Origin: Entamoeba histolytica HM-1:IMSS
Taxonomy: Eukaryota; Evosea; Mastigamoebida; Endamoebidae
DNA: 64,000 nucleotides
Reading direction: 5' to 3'
Assembly (NCBI RefSeq): GCF_000208925.1
Contig: NW_001914876.1
Location: 71,675-135,674 of the forward strand
A program made the position numbers and the translations under genes. Shown piece by piece: positions 31,450-43,226 of the stretch (its first letter is position 1; the number at the start of each line of letters is the position of its first letter). The notes under the pieces are model-generated. The model was not told the DNA's origin. It did not search any database and saw only the letters and a list, made by a program, of their open reading frames with translations.

Positions 31450-33111
31450 CTTTTTCGTTTTTACAATAAAATAATTCCCTGATTCAAAGATGATATGTCA
31501 GAATAAAATTGAATGATTTTCTTAATTCTTCAAAGAAGATTTACTTATGTAAGTAATGGAAGTTAATGAGAAAGGTGTTTTTATTTGAAAAAAAAAACAT
31601 AATGATTGAGTTGTGTCATTGCAAATTAGGTTAATTAAATTAAAGTTATAGCACTGTTTCATTATTGGATATATATGGAATAAATAGTAATTTCACTGAA
31701 TTAATTTGTTCTTATTTATTCATATGATGCACTGAAGTTATATACTGATCGAATAGAAAAAAGATATTTTAAAAAAATAAATGTTGTAGTTAATTGAATA
31801 TCATAATAACATTTTGTTGATAACAGATAACCATGGTACTTGAAATTATTCTTCTTTGGATGGAAGTTTTATTTTGATGGTTTGTATTTAATTGGGTTTT
31901 CATGAACTTTAGTATAACATCAACTACGATGGAAAATATAAGAAAAAAAAAGAATAAATGAATTTGATTAAAGATAAATCAATAAACAGAACCACAAAAA
32001 TGGAAACTGATGAAAGTGAATAGAAAAACTGATAAAAAACATACAACTAAAAAGAAAATATTATGAACTACAAATGGAAAAATGAAAGAAGTTAACTATC
32101 AATGACTTTTATTTATAATGATTGTTTCATACAAAGAATAGTTAAGATGTTTTTTTTTAATTAATTCGAGTTTAGAAGGATTTTTTTGAATAATGTTTGA
32201 TTGAATGAAATGATGTTAATACTGTCTAAAACATTCTTCATTCATCATTTCGTAAAACTTAAAAAAAATCATATTTTCAATAATGTTTTATTCAATAAAA
32301 ATGATGTTTCAGACTTTTCTTAACAAATAATAGAACTTTATAATTATTCAATTAAACCAAGACGAAAGAATAATGAACAACCAAACATCAGAGTATATGT
32401 AGAAACACTTCTATTGTTCATCAGTCATTTTCTAAAGAAAATGTTTACTATTCTAAGAGTGATTTGAGAATAATAGTTAATACTGTTATATGTTTCTATC
32501 CACTTCTATATATTCTTAATTAATAGTTGATTGACTATAGTATTGTATAATAATCCTTCTTTTGCTGCATATGTATTATTTAGTAGACAATTTAAACAAG
32601 TTATTGATCTGTAGTTTTGATTGTCTAATTTATCTCATTTCTTATATACTAATATTATTCTTTATTTGATAAAATGAAGAGGTATTTCATTAGAATGAAC
32701 AATATTCGTTAAATAATTTCAATAAGTGCTTCATTTGTTGTTCTAAATATTTAATCCAAAAACCTTATATTTGATCAATTCCTGATGCTTTCCATTTGTC
32801 ATTGAGTTTAATACCATAATCTAAATCGTTATGAGTGATTATTGACATTCTATTATTAATTATGTCTTCTAGTCATATTTCATATAAACTAATATTCAGG
32901 AAATCTATAGTAGTATTAGTTTCATACCTTTATTTCCAGAAATTAATAGATGAGATATTATCTGGATATTCATCTTCTTTATGCTTATTTAGGTGTTATC
33001 TCTTTCCATATTTCATCATTTTGTATGAATGTTGTTTATGAGTTATTCAAAAATTAAACAATAAAAATTAAATAATGGCATTATTAAATTTATTGTTAGA
33101 AACAAAAGCCA
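31450..33111. other. Intergenic region with a LINE fragment
   Basis: 1.66 kb between CLN3 and a small orphan gene. The left kilobase is AT-rich without recognisable genes; a decayed LINE piece fills about 32525-33060 and is listed separately. Confidence 0.5.
32525..33060 (-). mobile_element. Decayed LINE fragment (reverse transcriptase N-terminal part)
   Basis: This follows, with gaps, the minus-strand LINE at 56.76-61.56 kb over about 58.97-59.56 kb. Shared landmarks are TAATATTCAGGAAATCTATA, GATGAGATATTATCTGGATA and TTTCCATATTTCATCATTTT. It covers the linker before the reverse transcriptase and its first conserved blocks. Both ends are missing, and stops break the frames. An internal deletion corresponds to about 59.02-59.11 kb of the fuller copy. 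Confidence 0.85.
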
Positions 33112-33549
33112 TTACTCATCTCCTAAAGGAGTAACAACTAATCCAAAATTGGTTTTTTTTATTTTTCCATGGACATGCTCTGATGGGATCCATATTGGAT
33201 GACCTGGAAATTTTGTTTTTACTTGTTTTAGAGTCATTTCATATGGCTCTTTCATTTCTTTACGACACATGACATTGCCGGAATTCAAAAGAGTAAGACG
33301 CATTACGTCTTTGCCTTTGCTTCTTTTAATCCTCTTTGGTAAGACAGGCTTTTTGTCTTTTTCTACACTAATAATCTTACTCAAGGTTTTTCCACACAAC
33401 CCAGTGTTGGTTGGTTCTTTAAACTCATGAAGAAATTCTTCACAACTTTTAAATGCACTGATAAATGAGTGTGAACTATTTTCACAGTCACTGTTTCGTT
33501 GTTGTAATTCAACTAAACATGAAGCATTTGGTGAAGCTAAAGTTGACAT
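33112..33549 (-). CDS. Unassigned small basic protein, 145 aa
   Basis: The ATG is at 33549. The product is not recognised. It has four Cys (C11, C22, C36, C52) in the N-terminal half, a basic centre (PKRIKRSKGKD) that could be a nuclear signal, and a C-terminal part with MTLKQVKTKFPGHPIWIPSE. Codon use looks less AT-driven than in the surrounding gaps, which supports a real gene. It is isolated between two gaps of more than 1.6 kb. Confidence 0.65.
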   Translation of the reverse strand: MSTLASPNASCLVELQQRNSDCENSSHSFISAFKSCEEFLHEFKEPTNTGLCGKTLSKIISVEKDKKPVLPKRIKRSKGKDVMRLTLLNSGNVMCRKEMKEPYEMTLKQVKTKFPGHPIWIPSEHVHGKIKKTNFGLVVTPLGDE

Positions 33550-35358
33550 ATTTATTCTGTTTATGAAAAAAATAAGTTCTGTTTTTTTTTAAAAACTTCA
33601 TAAGAAAATTAAATTAAATAAAATAATATAATATTAATTTTTAAAAGTCATATGACATTTATGAATAAAATTGGAGAGATGAAGTAATAAATATAAAAAA
33701 TAAGTTCATAATGAGTGATTCAAATTAATAATGAACCATTTCAATTATTAGACTTTCTTTTTATTAGAAACATTCTACACTAATTTCTTCTGGTTGTTTT
33801 ATTTCATTAGTTAAACACTTTATAAATTGTGTTTATACTTATTTTCTTTATTTGTTATTCTTGATATTGAAGGTGGCACATCTGAAGCAACACCTCACAA
33901 ACTTTAATACAATTTAATATTTGACTCTCTCAGTTATTATCTGGTTATGACGGTTCATTTGAATAAGAAATGTATTAGGAAATGCTGCAAAGGGTGGAAC
34001 AAGATATTATGATAGAATATGACATAGTGTAATATAAGGATTTGCTAAAGTGATTAGTCAAAGTAATATAGTGGTAGTCAAATGTTTCATTCTCTCTTTC
34101 ATAAAATAAAAAGGAGGAAATGGTGTTGTTTAAAATTAAAACAGAAAACAAAGAATAAGATTAAAAAGAAAGAATAAGTAAAGAAATTTGAGAAGACATT
34201 AATAAGAAGAAATAAAACAAAGTATTGATTTTCTCATCTTCCTATAAAAACATAAATGATAGATTAAACAAAGAGATTACTCTTTTTTAAACACAAGCGA
34301 AGGGATATGATTAATCTCCACTGATCAAGGAAGAACAGATGAAAATTCTATTACCATTTAATTAAATAATTTTTATTAAATATTTTATCTTTGGTAACAT
34401 TTCATTGTTAGACGTATGATTGTAGTATTGGTAATACACTTTGTTTATATAATTAATTTCATTGTTGATTGATATATGTTTAGAAAACCATTTATGGTAT
34501 TGTATTTGCAATTTATTTGTTAAATAATGGTTATGTTTAATTGATGATAGAACCACAATATTTTCCATCACTTTTCATTAAAAAGAAACACTTACTATAT
34601 ATTGTGTTTGGTGTGTTTAAGTTATTAAAACTCTTATTTTGATTTACAAATTTATTATCTAAAATACAATTGTTACAAAAATTTTATGATAATTATTTGG
34701 TCATTCTTTTAATCCACTTATACTGCTCTCTGCTTATTTATTTTTTAACTTAGCATTACTTTATAAAATATAATCCACAATGAAGTATTTGATTAAGTGA
34801 AACAACATCTTTATTAAAATGAAAGAGCGGTTTATTAACTCCATTTTGTGTTTTAATTTCTCTATAAATGTCATTTATTCCATGTTTAAATCATCTTTCA
34901 TGAATGTCAATTATATGCCAATCTCTAGAATATATTATATACTCCATGTTATCTCCATGTTATAAATAACCATATTTTTTATGATAATTCTTTAAAAAAT
35001 GTTGTTTAGAAGAAGTTGTTGTTTGAATAAACTAATTCGTCTTATAAACCTCTTTATGAAAAGATAGTTTAAAACATTGTTAATATAAACACAAAGGACA
35101 ATAAAAATAATAACATACATTTCAATTAGATATTATCCCGAAACCAAAAAATCAACAATCCATCTTTAAATTGAACAAATGACACTCTAATGTTTGACAT
35201 TTTACCAGTATTTGTAAACAGAAATGAAAAGGATATTTTAGAATAACACAAAAAAACAAAGAATAATTAAGGAATTGATATTTGAAAGTGAAACGAAAAA
35301 AAAAGAAAGAAAGAGTTTTTTTCTCATTACAAACACAATATCATTCAGTCAAACCCTT
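33550..35358. other. Long AT-rich intergenic region with decayed coding and LINE debris
   Basis: 1.8 kb upstream of the CLC gene. A LINE 3'-end trace lies near 34290-34380 and is listed separately. At about 33870-34090 the plus strand has broken coding-like pieces (IEGGTSEATPHKL; NAAKGGTRYYDRI) in shifting frames, perhaps an old pseudogene. The rest shows nothing specific. Confidence 0.4.
34290..34380 (+). mobile_element. LINE 3'-end trace
   Basis: The stretch GCGAAGGGATATGATTAATC, followed by a CCACTGATCAAGGAAGAACA-like run and TCTATTACCATTTAATTAAA, matches the 3' end of the 52-kb LINE with many changes. Only about 90 bp can be recognised. LINE and SINE families in this genus can share 3' ends, so a SINE is not excluded. 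Confidence 0.55.
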
Positions 35359-37427
35359 ATGGAAACAACACATCCATTGTCTAGCTCACCATTTACACAA
35401 GACAATACATTTGAATTATTTGAAATTGATGATTTAGAAGATGGAAACAATGACATTGATAATGTTTTAGTGAAAATACAAACTGATCCAACTCAAAACA
35501 GTTTCTTAGTTCATCATGAAAACAAATATTTGAAATTAATTAAAAGAATTTGTTTATTTCAAGTGTTTGGATATAAAGGAACATTGATACATGTTGTTGC
35601 TTTTTATTTATTCCTTCTTGGGGTAGTGTCTGCTGTTATTGGAGTGTCAATGGATATTACTGTAGAAAAATTACAAGATTTAAGACTATGGTTATGTTCA
35701 TTAGTTGAAAACTCATTTTATAAAGTCATTATTTGGGTCATTTATACAATAGTTTTAGTTACAATGGCATTTCTTTGGACAAAATTTATTTCACCAACAG
35801 CTAATGGATCAGGTGTACCAGAAATGAAAGTAACATTATTAGGCAATCGTATTCCAAATCTTTTAACATTTAAAACTTTAATTGCTAAAGTAATTGGATT
35901 AGTTTTTGTTCTTGGAGGAGGTATGTGGGCAGGAAAAGAAGGACCATTCATTCATATTTCATCATGTATTGCTAGTCAATTAACTCGTCTTCCAATCTTT
36001 AGATTTCTTAGAAATTCAAATGAGTTATTTATGCAAATGCTTTCTACAGCAACAAGTTGTGGTGTTTCATCAAATTTTGGAACTGCTATTGGTGGTCTTT
36101 TATTTTCAGTTGAAGTAACAGCAACATATTTTTCAGTAAGAAATTATTGGTTTGGAACATTTAGTTCAGTAATAGCTGCATTTACATTTAGAGCTATTTT
36201 CAATACTTATTCACATTCACCTTCATTATATAGTGGATTATTATCAATTGACTATTCTTTTCCTTCACTTCAAATAAAAGACTCATTAATTTCAATATTA
36301 CTTGGTGTTATTTGTGGCTTATTTGCTGTTCTTTTTGTAATGTCAGTATCAACAATATTTAAAACACGTCAATACTTAAGAAAATATAAATTAGGAAGAA
36401 TCCCTTATCTTTATTTAGTTATTGTTGCATTATTTACTGGTGTAGTTACTGCTCCTTGGTATGGAGAACTTAGTCCATTTGGATATCCAACATATACAAC
36501 ATTATCACAAATGTATACTAATAGTTCAGTAAAACCATTATTTGGAAAACATTATCTCTTTGCTTTATTTTTATTATTTATTGCTCGTTTTACAATTACA
36601 GCAATGTCTATTTCTATGCCAGTACCAGTTGGGTTATTTTCTACTAATATAGTTGTAGGTTCTGTACTTGGTAGATTTATTGGAGAATGTTTTTCAGTCT
36701 GGGGAATATCAAATAATTTAGGACCATCTGGAATGGCTATTATTGGAGGAGCATGTTTTGTTGGATCAATTACACAAACATTTAGTGCAGCTGTGATTAT
36801 GATAGAATTAATAGATGACATTAGTATTTTAGTACCAATGCTTATTGCCACTGTCATCACTATTTGTTTTTCCAGGTTTTTTACAGTTTGTGTGTATGAT
36901 AAAATTGCAATTGATAAAAAATTACCTTATATTCCTGATATTCAATATTCCTCAAATCAAACAGCTGAAATGGTCATGGATACTAATTTAGTACTTATTT
37001 CAGAATATACTAATCTTGTTGATTTGAAAGAGATTGTTGATCAATTTCAAACTCTTCCTGACAAAATTCTTCCTGTAGTTAATGACCTTGGTTTGTTTAT
37101 TTTTTTTTCTTTCTAATTCCAAATTTATTCAATTCTTATATTAATATAACAGAACATAGTGTCCTTCTTGGTCAAGTTAAATTAAGTGTATTAAGAAAAT
37201 TACTTGATGCTCAAATCCCTGAACATGTTGCTAATAAATTCTTGTTAGATTATAGTGAATGTCCACTTCACTTATTAAGACATACTCCTTTAAGTCAAAT
37301 TCACATGTTGTTTATTGCTGCAGAAATTGATTCTGCCTTTGTGACTAGTAATGGCAGATTGATTGGTGAAATTAACAAGAAATGTTTGACAGAAGCTATC
37401 AACAAACAAATGAAGATTCTATTCTAA
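35359..37427 (+). CDS. CLC-type chloride channel with CBS domains (two exons)
   Basis: Start set at ATG 35359. Exon 1 (35359-37090) and exon 2 (37153-37427) join across a 62-nt intron with GTTTGTTT donor and an unusual CAG acceptor (phase 1), giving 668 residues. CLC signatures: GSGVPE, GKEGPFIHISS with the gating Glu, GTAIGGLLFSVEV, and MPVPVGLFST. After the last signature helix a pair of CBS motifs follows, the second completed by exon 2 (HSVLLGQVKLSVLRKLL, then GRLIGEI). In the SVEVTATYFSVRNYW segment a Val sits where exchangers have the proton Glu, as in ClC-1/2 channels. A passive anion channel is inferred. Confidence 0.92.
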
Positions 37428-37520
37428 TTTGATTATAGACAATTCTCTTTTTTTTTTCTTTTATCAAACAAATGAACAACTAATCTCTTACCAACTAATA
37501 AATAATATTTGTATCTTTTA

Positions 37521-38777
37521 TCATAACACAAACTCTAAATCTTCTTCTTCTTCAAAAAGATTTGTTGAAACTTTTTTGATAGGTTTAGGAATAATATAAT
37601 CGGATGGAATAAAAATATCATATCGTTCCATTGGAGATGGTATTCTTCTTGGTGTTTTAAAGATTTCATGGTTTTGTAAAACACTCATTGGAGTATTAGT
37701 TCTACTACATTGTTTAGATGAATATATAAATGATATTTTCATTTCTTTGGGAGTGTTGGACTTTAAAGATGATGTAGAACTAGAGTGTGATTCAATTCTA
37801 GATGAAACCAATGTACTTACAATTCTATGAGTAAAACGAACAAGTTCTGAATTAACTTTATTAGAAAGAACTTTGTATTTCATAAGTTTCAGTGCAATTT
37901 CACTGAAAGTTCTGCTTTCTTTATCTACAGAATTATGTTTTAAGGTTGCATGAATGATTTGGATTATTTCTTCTAATGGAATTAACTCAATTTTAGGTAA
38001 GTCAATAAAACGAGATTGTACCTCTTTTGATCTTATACAACACAAAAATGATTCAAAAACTTTATTGAATAATTCTAAAATTCTTATTACTCTATCAGTG
38101 TCTTCTGGAACAAATAATAAAATATGTTGAATGATTGCTGAAATATATTTAAATAATCCACAAAATACTTTGGCATAAATACTGAGTAAAATATCAGCCA
38201 TTTGATAATTTAATGTAGTTATATAATTCCCTGTACAATTCCAATCAACAATATTAAAATCAAGAAACATTTCAATCATTTTTTCACATATTAAAAGAGT
38301 TGTTTTCCTTCTCTTTTGATACAAAAATTCCATTATTTCAATATCCTTATCAAAAAGAATATTAAAATTTGAATAGAAGTATGAAACCCAATCAATCATT
38401 TTACTCAATGTAACACTTAGTCTAAAAAAACAAGTTTCTCTAAATTGTTCTTCTTCAGAATCTATAGGAATATTGTTCTCAAAAACATTTAAATTCCCTC
38501 TAAGACTTTCAAGTAAAATATTGTTTTGATCTACAGTAATAATTCGATAGACCAATATGATTAACTTAGAATATCCAATAAAATGAAGTGATGATTCTTT
38601 AATTCTACTATAAATCGCTAAAATAACATTCTTATTATTCAAAGGATTTTGATACATTTCAAGGACTTTTTGAATGTCTTCTTCTTTTGAAATAAAACTT
38701 TCATTTCTACTTACCCTTTCAACATATTTTTGTTCTTTATTCTTTTTCAAATATCTAATTGTATCAATTACAGACAT
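37521..38777 (-). CDS. ANTH-domain-like protein, possible clathrin adaptor
   Basis: 418 residues. The first 285 are all-helical with an order that fits an ANTH domain: NVILAIYSRIKESSLHFIGYSKLIILVYRII matches the early helices (around 48-78), and the later LSIYAKVFCGLFKYISAIIQ and LELFNKVFESFLCC fit the distal helices. The PIP2-binding Lys cluster of AP180/CALM is not evident. The tail (330-418) is Ser/Thr/Pro-rich and ends in NLFEEEEDLEFVL, an acidic motif of the kind that binds adaptors. Its 3' end faces the CLC gene 93 bp away. Another helical family is possible. Confidence 0.5.
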   Translation of the reverse strand: MSVIDTIRYLKKNKEQKYVERVSRNESFISKEEDIQKVLEMYQNPLNNKNVILAIYSRIKESSLHFIGYSKLIILVYRIITVDQNNILLESLRGNLNVFENNIPIDSEEEQFRETCFFRLSVTLSKMIDWVSYFYSNFNILFDKDIEIMEFLYQKRRKTTLLICEKMIEMFLDFNIVDWNCTGNYITTLNYQMADILLSIYAKVFCGLFKYISAIIQHILLFVPEDTDRVIRILELFNKVFESFLCCIRSKEVQSRFIDLPKIELIPLEEIIQIIHATLKHNSVDKESRTFSEIALKLMKYKVLSNKVNSELVRFTHRIVSTLVSSRIESHSSSTSSLKSNTPKEMKISFIYSSKQCSRTNTPMSVLQNHEIFKTPRRIPSPMERYDIFIPSDYIIPKPIKKVSTNLFEEEEDLEFVL

Positions 38778-39225
38778 TCTTAATATTTCTTTTTCATCAA
38801 GTTCTTCATTAAATATTATCTTAATTCTTTTAACCTAATCTTCTGTTCATCAAAACCAATACTCTTGAGAACTATCTGTAATCATTCTGGATTCTTCAAA
38901 GTTATCTTTCTATCATTTACCCTTCTATTAACTAGCAACCAACTCTAATTTGTTTTATTATAATAATCTAATCAATAACAACCACCTTATTCAACCCCCA
39001 AACAAAATTCCAAAGTTCTTTTCTACATTCTTATCTCATATTATTGATTTTCTTTTAGTTTGTTTCTCGTAACAAGAAAGTTATTCTTCCTTTCAAAAAC
39101 AATCTCCATAACCAATAAAGTCTTCAAATTGGAAGTTATGACATTTATTTTCCCCAAGAAATTCAATCCTTACAATAAAAATCTAATCTAAAATAAAAAA
39201 CAAAAACGAAGAAAAACGAAAAGAA
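38778..39225. other. Intergenic region
   Basis: 448 bp between the ANTH-like and AIP1 genes, both on the minus strand. Rich in C and T on the plus strand, with no coding region or RNA gene seen. The promoter of the ANTH-like gene must lie here. Confidence 0.5.
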
Positions 39226-41014
39226 TTAGAGAGAAGAGACTTTGATTGTACTATCAGCTCCACAAGTAAAGATCTTTCCGTCTTCATCAATGAACACATC
39301 ATTAACTCCAAGTGGATGAACTCTTCCAAGTGTTGTGATTGCTTTCGTTTCAACATTCAATACATATGAATATGAGTCAGCTCCCGCTGTACCAATCATT
39401 GTACTATCCTTGTTAAATCTAAGCTTTAAGACTTTTGAGTTATGTGGAACCCATCTTGAATAAATAACTTCATTCGTCTTAGCATCTCGAAGAACAATCT
39501 TTCTTGTATCATCTGAATGAACAAAGTATTTACCATCACTTGAATAGTCCATACTGTAAACTGTTCCTTGAATGTCTTCTTTAATTTCTCCTTTTTCAGT
39601 TAATTGTCCATCACTATTAATTGAATAAAATTTAATACATCCTTCACTTTTTATTCCTGCACTAAGTATAGTCTTATCTCCATTGATTGCAAGTGTTGCA
39701 ACTCCATTCCTCTGATTAATGCTTTGAATAATCTCTTTCCCTTGAATAACTTTAATTCCTTTATTAGTTGCAACATATAATGTATTATTATAATATACCC
39801 CACAATTTGCTGGAGATTCCGTACTAATACTATCTTCATATTCCATTCGACTTTTATCAATAATCTTAACACAATCATCTGACCCAAGTGTAGCAATTTT
39901 ATCTCCACAATTAACAATATCATTAATTCTTGTACAATGTCCTTTCCCACTAATTCCAACAGCTTTTCCTGTAGCTTTTTCCCATCGAACAACATGTCCC
40001 TTCATTTGATCCTGAATATAAATATTCTCCATCATTTGCAAGTGCAGTAATTGGTTTATTATGTCCTTCAATTACTTCTTTAATATCTCCACTACTCTCT
40101 TCAATATTATGCATACTTCCATTTAATGATACACAAATTACTCCATTCTTGGTATTAACTACTCCAAGTTGTTGTTCTTCAATTGTATTTGAAAATTCAA
40201 TTGTTTTGATTACACTCCCATCTTCTGCATTCCAAACTTTACATGTTTTATCTGCTGATGCTGTAATAAATGTTTTACTATCACTTCCCCATGTAACTGA
40301 ATAAACTCCTGCTTTATGTTCCGTTTTTTTATATTTCATTTCTCCTGTTTTCCCATCAAATACAGATATACTTTTATCACTTGATACACAAACACACAAA
40401 CTTCCATCTGGTGAAAATCTTCCACAATTAATAAATCGGCTATGAATATCTTTCATACTCTTCTTAAATTTAAATGGTGGTCCTTCAAACCAACATGGAT
40501 AATTATCTTCTCCCGTTGTAATTAATCTAAATGGTCGTGTTCCTCTAAAATCACATGACAATAATGTTTTTGTTTGTCCTGAAATCTCTCCAACTGATGA
40601 TCCAGCATCCCACATAAATACACTTCCTAATTTCTCTTTTCCTTCTCCAACTACACATATCCTTTGACTATCTCCAGTCCATGCAATATCATAAATTGGT
40701 CCAGAAAGTGCTTTAAAACTAAACTTTAATGGATGTTCTTTTTGTGTCGTATCCCATATTCTAACATTTCCTTGAACATCCCCTGAACAAATATAATATC
40801 CACTTGGACTATATTTCGCACATGTAGTTTCACTTGTATGTTCATAATAAATATCCGTGTCTAATGGATTGTTAACGTTCTTAATAACTATACAATTCCC
40901 TGTTGGATAAACAATATGTGTCCCCATCTTATTATGGTCATTATACCCTATATGGACTGGTTTTCCTCTTGTAACAGATGGTAATGGTGCATATACTTGT
41001 GTCACTTTAGTCAT
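39226..41014 (-). CDS. AIP1: AIP1/WDR1 actin-interacting protein, interrupted by a one-base frameshift
   Basis: Two overlapping frames (39950-41014 and 39226-40071) make one WD40 protein if a single base is skipped in the CCC at 39998-40000, giving about 595 residues; human WDR1 has 606. The first part starts with VYAPLPSVTRGKPVHIGY, typical of AIP1, and has blades such as GNVRIWDT, GSVFMWDA and KTCKVWNAEDG. Across the shift YLYSGSNEG runs straight into HVVRWEKATG, the expected blade motif. AIP1 works with cofilin to take actin filaments apart. A sequencing or assembly error is as likely as a real mutation. Confidence 0.88.
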
Positions 41015-41230
41015 TTGATTTTACTTTTTGAGTTTCTTTGACGGTGAGTTTATTTAGTTCTTCTAAATTTTAATATTAGAACTAAAGAAAACTAATTAAC
41101 TAATAAATTTTATTATTTTATTGTTTTTGACAATTCTATTTTTGTTTGTTCTTTTTAACAAATAAAATACATTTAAAATTAAGTAACAATTACATTGAAT
41201 AATTAGTCAATCAATCATTCAATTATTAAC

Positions 41231-42330
41231 TCATCTATAAGCAGATGTTAATTTATCTAATTCTTTCATTACATATTCAAATGTTTTCATAATCTCTTTT
41301 TTCTGTTGATTTAATTCTTCATCCTTTGAATTAAACCCATATATTTCTTTAGCATACTTTTGTTCATAAATTTCACCTAATCCAAGTTTACTCTTCTCTC
41401 CATCAAGTTCAATCTCTTTTTTCTCTTTCTTTTGGACTAATGTTTTTCTTACAACATCATCCCAACTTTGTTCTTTTATTCTTCTTCGAATGAGATCTTC
41501 TAAACTTAATGTTTGTTCTTTAGTCATTGGAGGTGGTGGTCTATTAGTATTTTGGAAATCAATGTCAAGATCAACTAAACTATCGACTGGTCGTTCTTCC
41601 CCTTTAATTTCACCTAACATACTCCAATGTTTTTCTTTCATATTTTCTTCTTCTAACTTAGTAATTTTATTTTTAATGATTTCTTGTTGTTTTTCAAATT
41701 CATTCTTTGGTTCTTTTTGAACTTCGTCATTATCATCGTCTTGTTCAAATCCTTCGATTGGTTGATGATCTTCAATGCTATCATTGTTTTCTTCACTCAT
41801 TTCATCTTCACCACTGTTATCCTCTTCTTTATCAACAATCTCATCCAAATCTCCATCTCCAAGTTCAAAGTTATCCATTTCATCTATGGCTTGATTCATT
41901 TTATCCATATCAATCTCTTCATCCATATAACTTAAATCTTCTTTTTCACTATCTCCATTTTTTTCTTTTTCATTATCTTCTTCTATTTCAACTGGTTTAA
42001 TGGCATCAATTTTTTTCTCTATTTTCTTTTGAATTCCTTTAATCTTTGCTAAATTTTGTTTATTAAATTCATTGATTTGATAATAAATTTGTTCATCTGT
42101 GAAATTATCAATAATAATCCCATTAATACCATAATCTACACATTACCTTTTCCTCTTTTAATAAATGAGAATTAAATTTTAAATTATTGAAACAAACATT
42201 GTAATATGAATTTTAATGCATCTCTTATTTTTTGTTGGATTGGTGTAGATACACTAGGAAAAATGGTTGTTGGATTTTGATGAATCTGATTAAGTAATTG
42301 ATGAACTTGTTGTGTCTTTTCGATTGACAT
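41231..42330 (-). CDS. MPP10: MPP10, U3 snoRNP component (two exons)
   Basis: Exon 1 (42198-42330) and exon 2 (41231-42135) join across a 62-nt intron (GTTTGTTT...GTAG, phase 1) for 345 residues. The N-terminus is helical and ends in GINGIIIDNFTDEQIYYQI, close to the MPP10 start region. Acidic blocks follow (about 100-170). The family core reads HWSMLGEIKGEERPVDSL, NRPPPPMTKEQTLSLEDLI, RRRIKEQSWDDVVRKT, then KSKLGLGEIYEQKY. MPP10 binds Imp3/Imp4 in the small-subunit processome. The protein is shorter than yeast MPP10 (593), mainly by loss of acidic spacer and tail. Confidence 0.92.
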
Positions 42331-42484
42331 GATACAATTTAATATTTTTTGTTTCTTTATTAACCCTATTTCCCTATTATTTCGTTCTTTTCCCAACTTT
42401 TTTCCTTTTTCTTTCCTTTTTATTGAAAAACTATTTTGAAAGAATAACAATAACAAAAATCTTGTTCGCTCTTTAAGAAATCAT

Positions 42485-43226
42485 TTAGTTTGGATGTGGA
42501 AGGACTAATGAATTTGATCCTTTCATAATCCATTCTTGAGCTTTTCTTTGGTATTTCAAAACTTCTTTATCCTCAATTTTGTTAACACGTTCTGAAAGAG
42601 GAAGAGAATAATTAGCACATTTTTCATTCAACCCAACAGATTTAGTTGATGCATTAAAAATAATTTTTGAATTAGCTTTTTGAGTAAATTCAACAGCATT
42701 TTGAATATTTTCTGGTGAACATCTAAAAATAAATACTTGTTTTGATTTTATCTGACAACAACGCTTCGTGAAAATTGATGTAAGATACATTTTGTTTTGA
42801 AAGGACATTTGAGATGATAATTATAAAAACAAACGCTAATAATTTAGCAAGAATTTCTGTTGAAATGAATCCTTTATCATCCATAAACTTTCTAATGAAT
42901 GATCCTGATGAAAGAGAATTTTCTTCAAATAAACAAGCAATTTGGTATGAAACATTAAGTTCAAGAAGTTGAAGTGGACTCATTTGACCTTGTTGGGCTT
43001 TTGGTTTTCTTTGACTAGTTCGAGTTGAAGTTTGTTTTGATTTTTGGTCTTGTTCTTTATGACTTTGTTCTTCAGGAACATAATCTGAAGCACCAACTAT
43101 GAGTTTTGTTTTCTTTTGATTCACTTTCTTACTTTTTTTATGAGACTTTTTCTTATCTTTTTTTGGTTTATCAAAATTGCTGCTTGGGTTTCTTTCAACA
43201 ACAGTTGGTTCTTCAGTTGCACTCAT
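42485..43226 (-). CDS. La-motif protein without a visible RRM (two exons)
   Basis: Exon 1 (42835-43226) and exon 2 (42485-42722) join across a 112-nt intron (GTTTGTTT...TTAG, phase 2) for 209 residues. The N-terminal 80 residues are Lys/Ser-rich and disordered. Residues about 90-155 fit a La-type winged helix: QIACLFEENSLSSGSFIRKF, MDDKGFISTEILAKL, then a helix crossing the exon junction and SKIIFNAS as the final strand. La motifs bind RNA 3' ends or poly(A). No RRM follows; the tail is a short charged helix (YQRKAQEWIMKGSNS). An AAACCCTAAAAATTTC element lies 81-96 bp upstream of the ATG. Confidence 0.7.

Noticed and set aside
34362..34571. 69-codon minus-strand open frame
   Set aside because: It lies partly over a LINE 3'-end trace, is Asn/Tyr/Ile/Lys-rich as expected from AT-rich noise, and has no domain.
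37143..37159. TAG acceptor at 37157-37159 for the CLC intron
   Set aside because: It shifts the frame and destroys the second CBS motif; the CAG ending at 37152 keeps it.
41684..42000. Two plus-strand open frames rich in Leu, Phe, His
   Set aside because: They are antisense shadows of the acidic MPP10 coding region.
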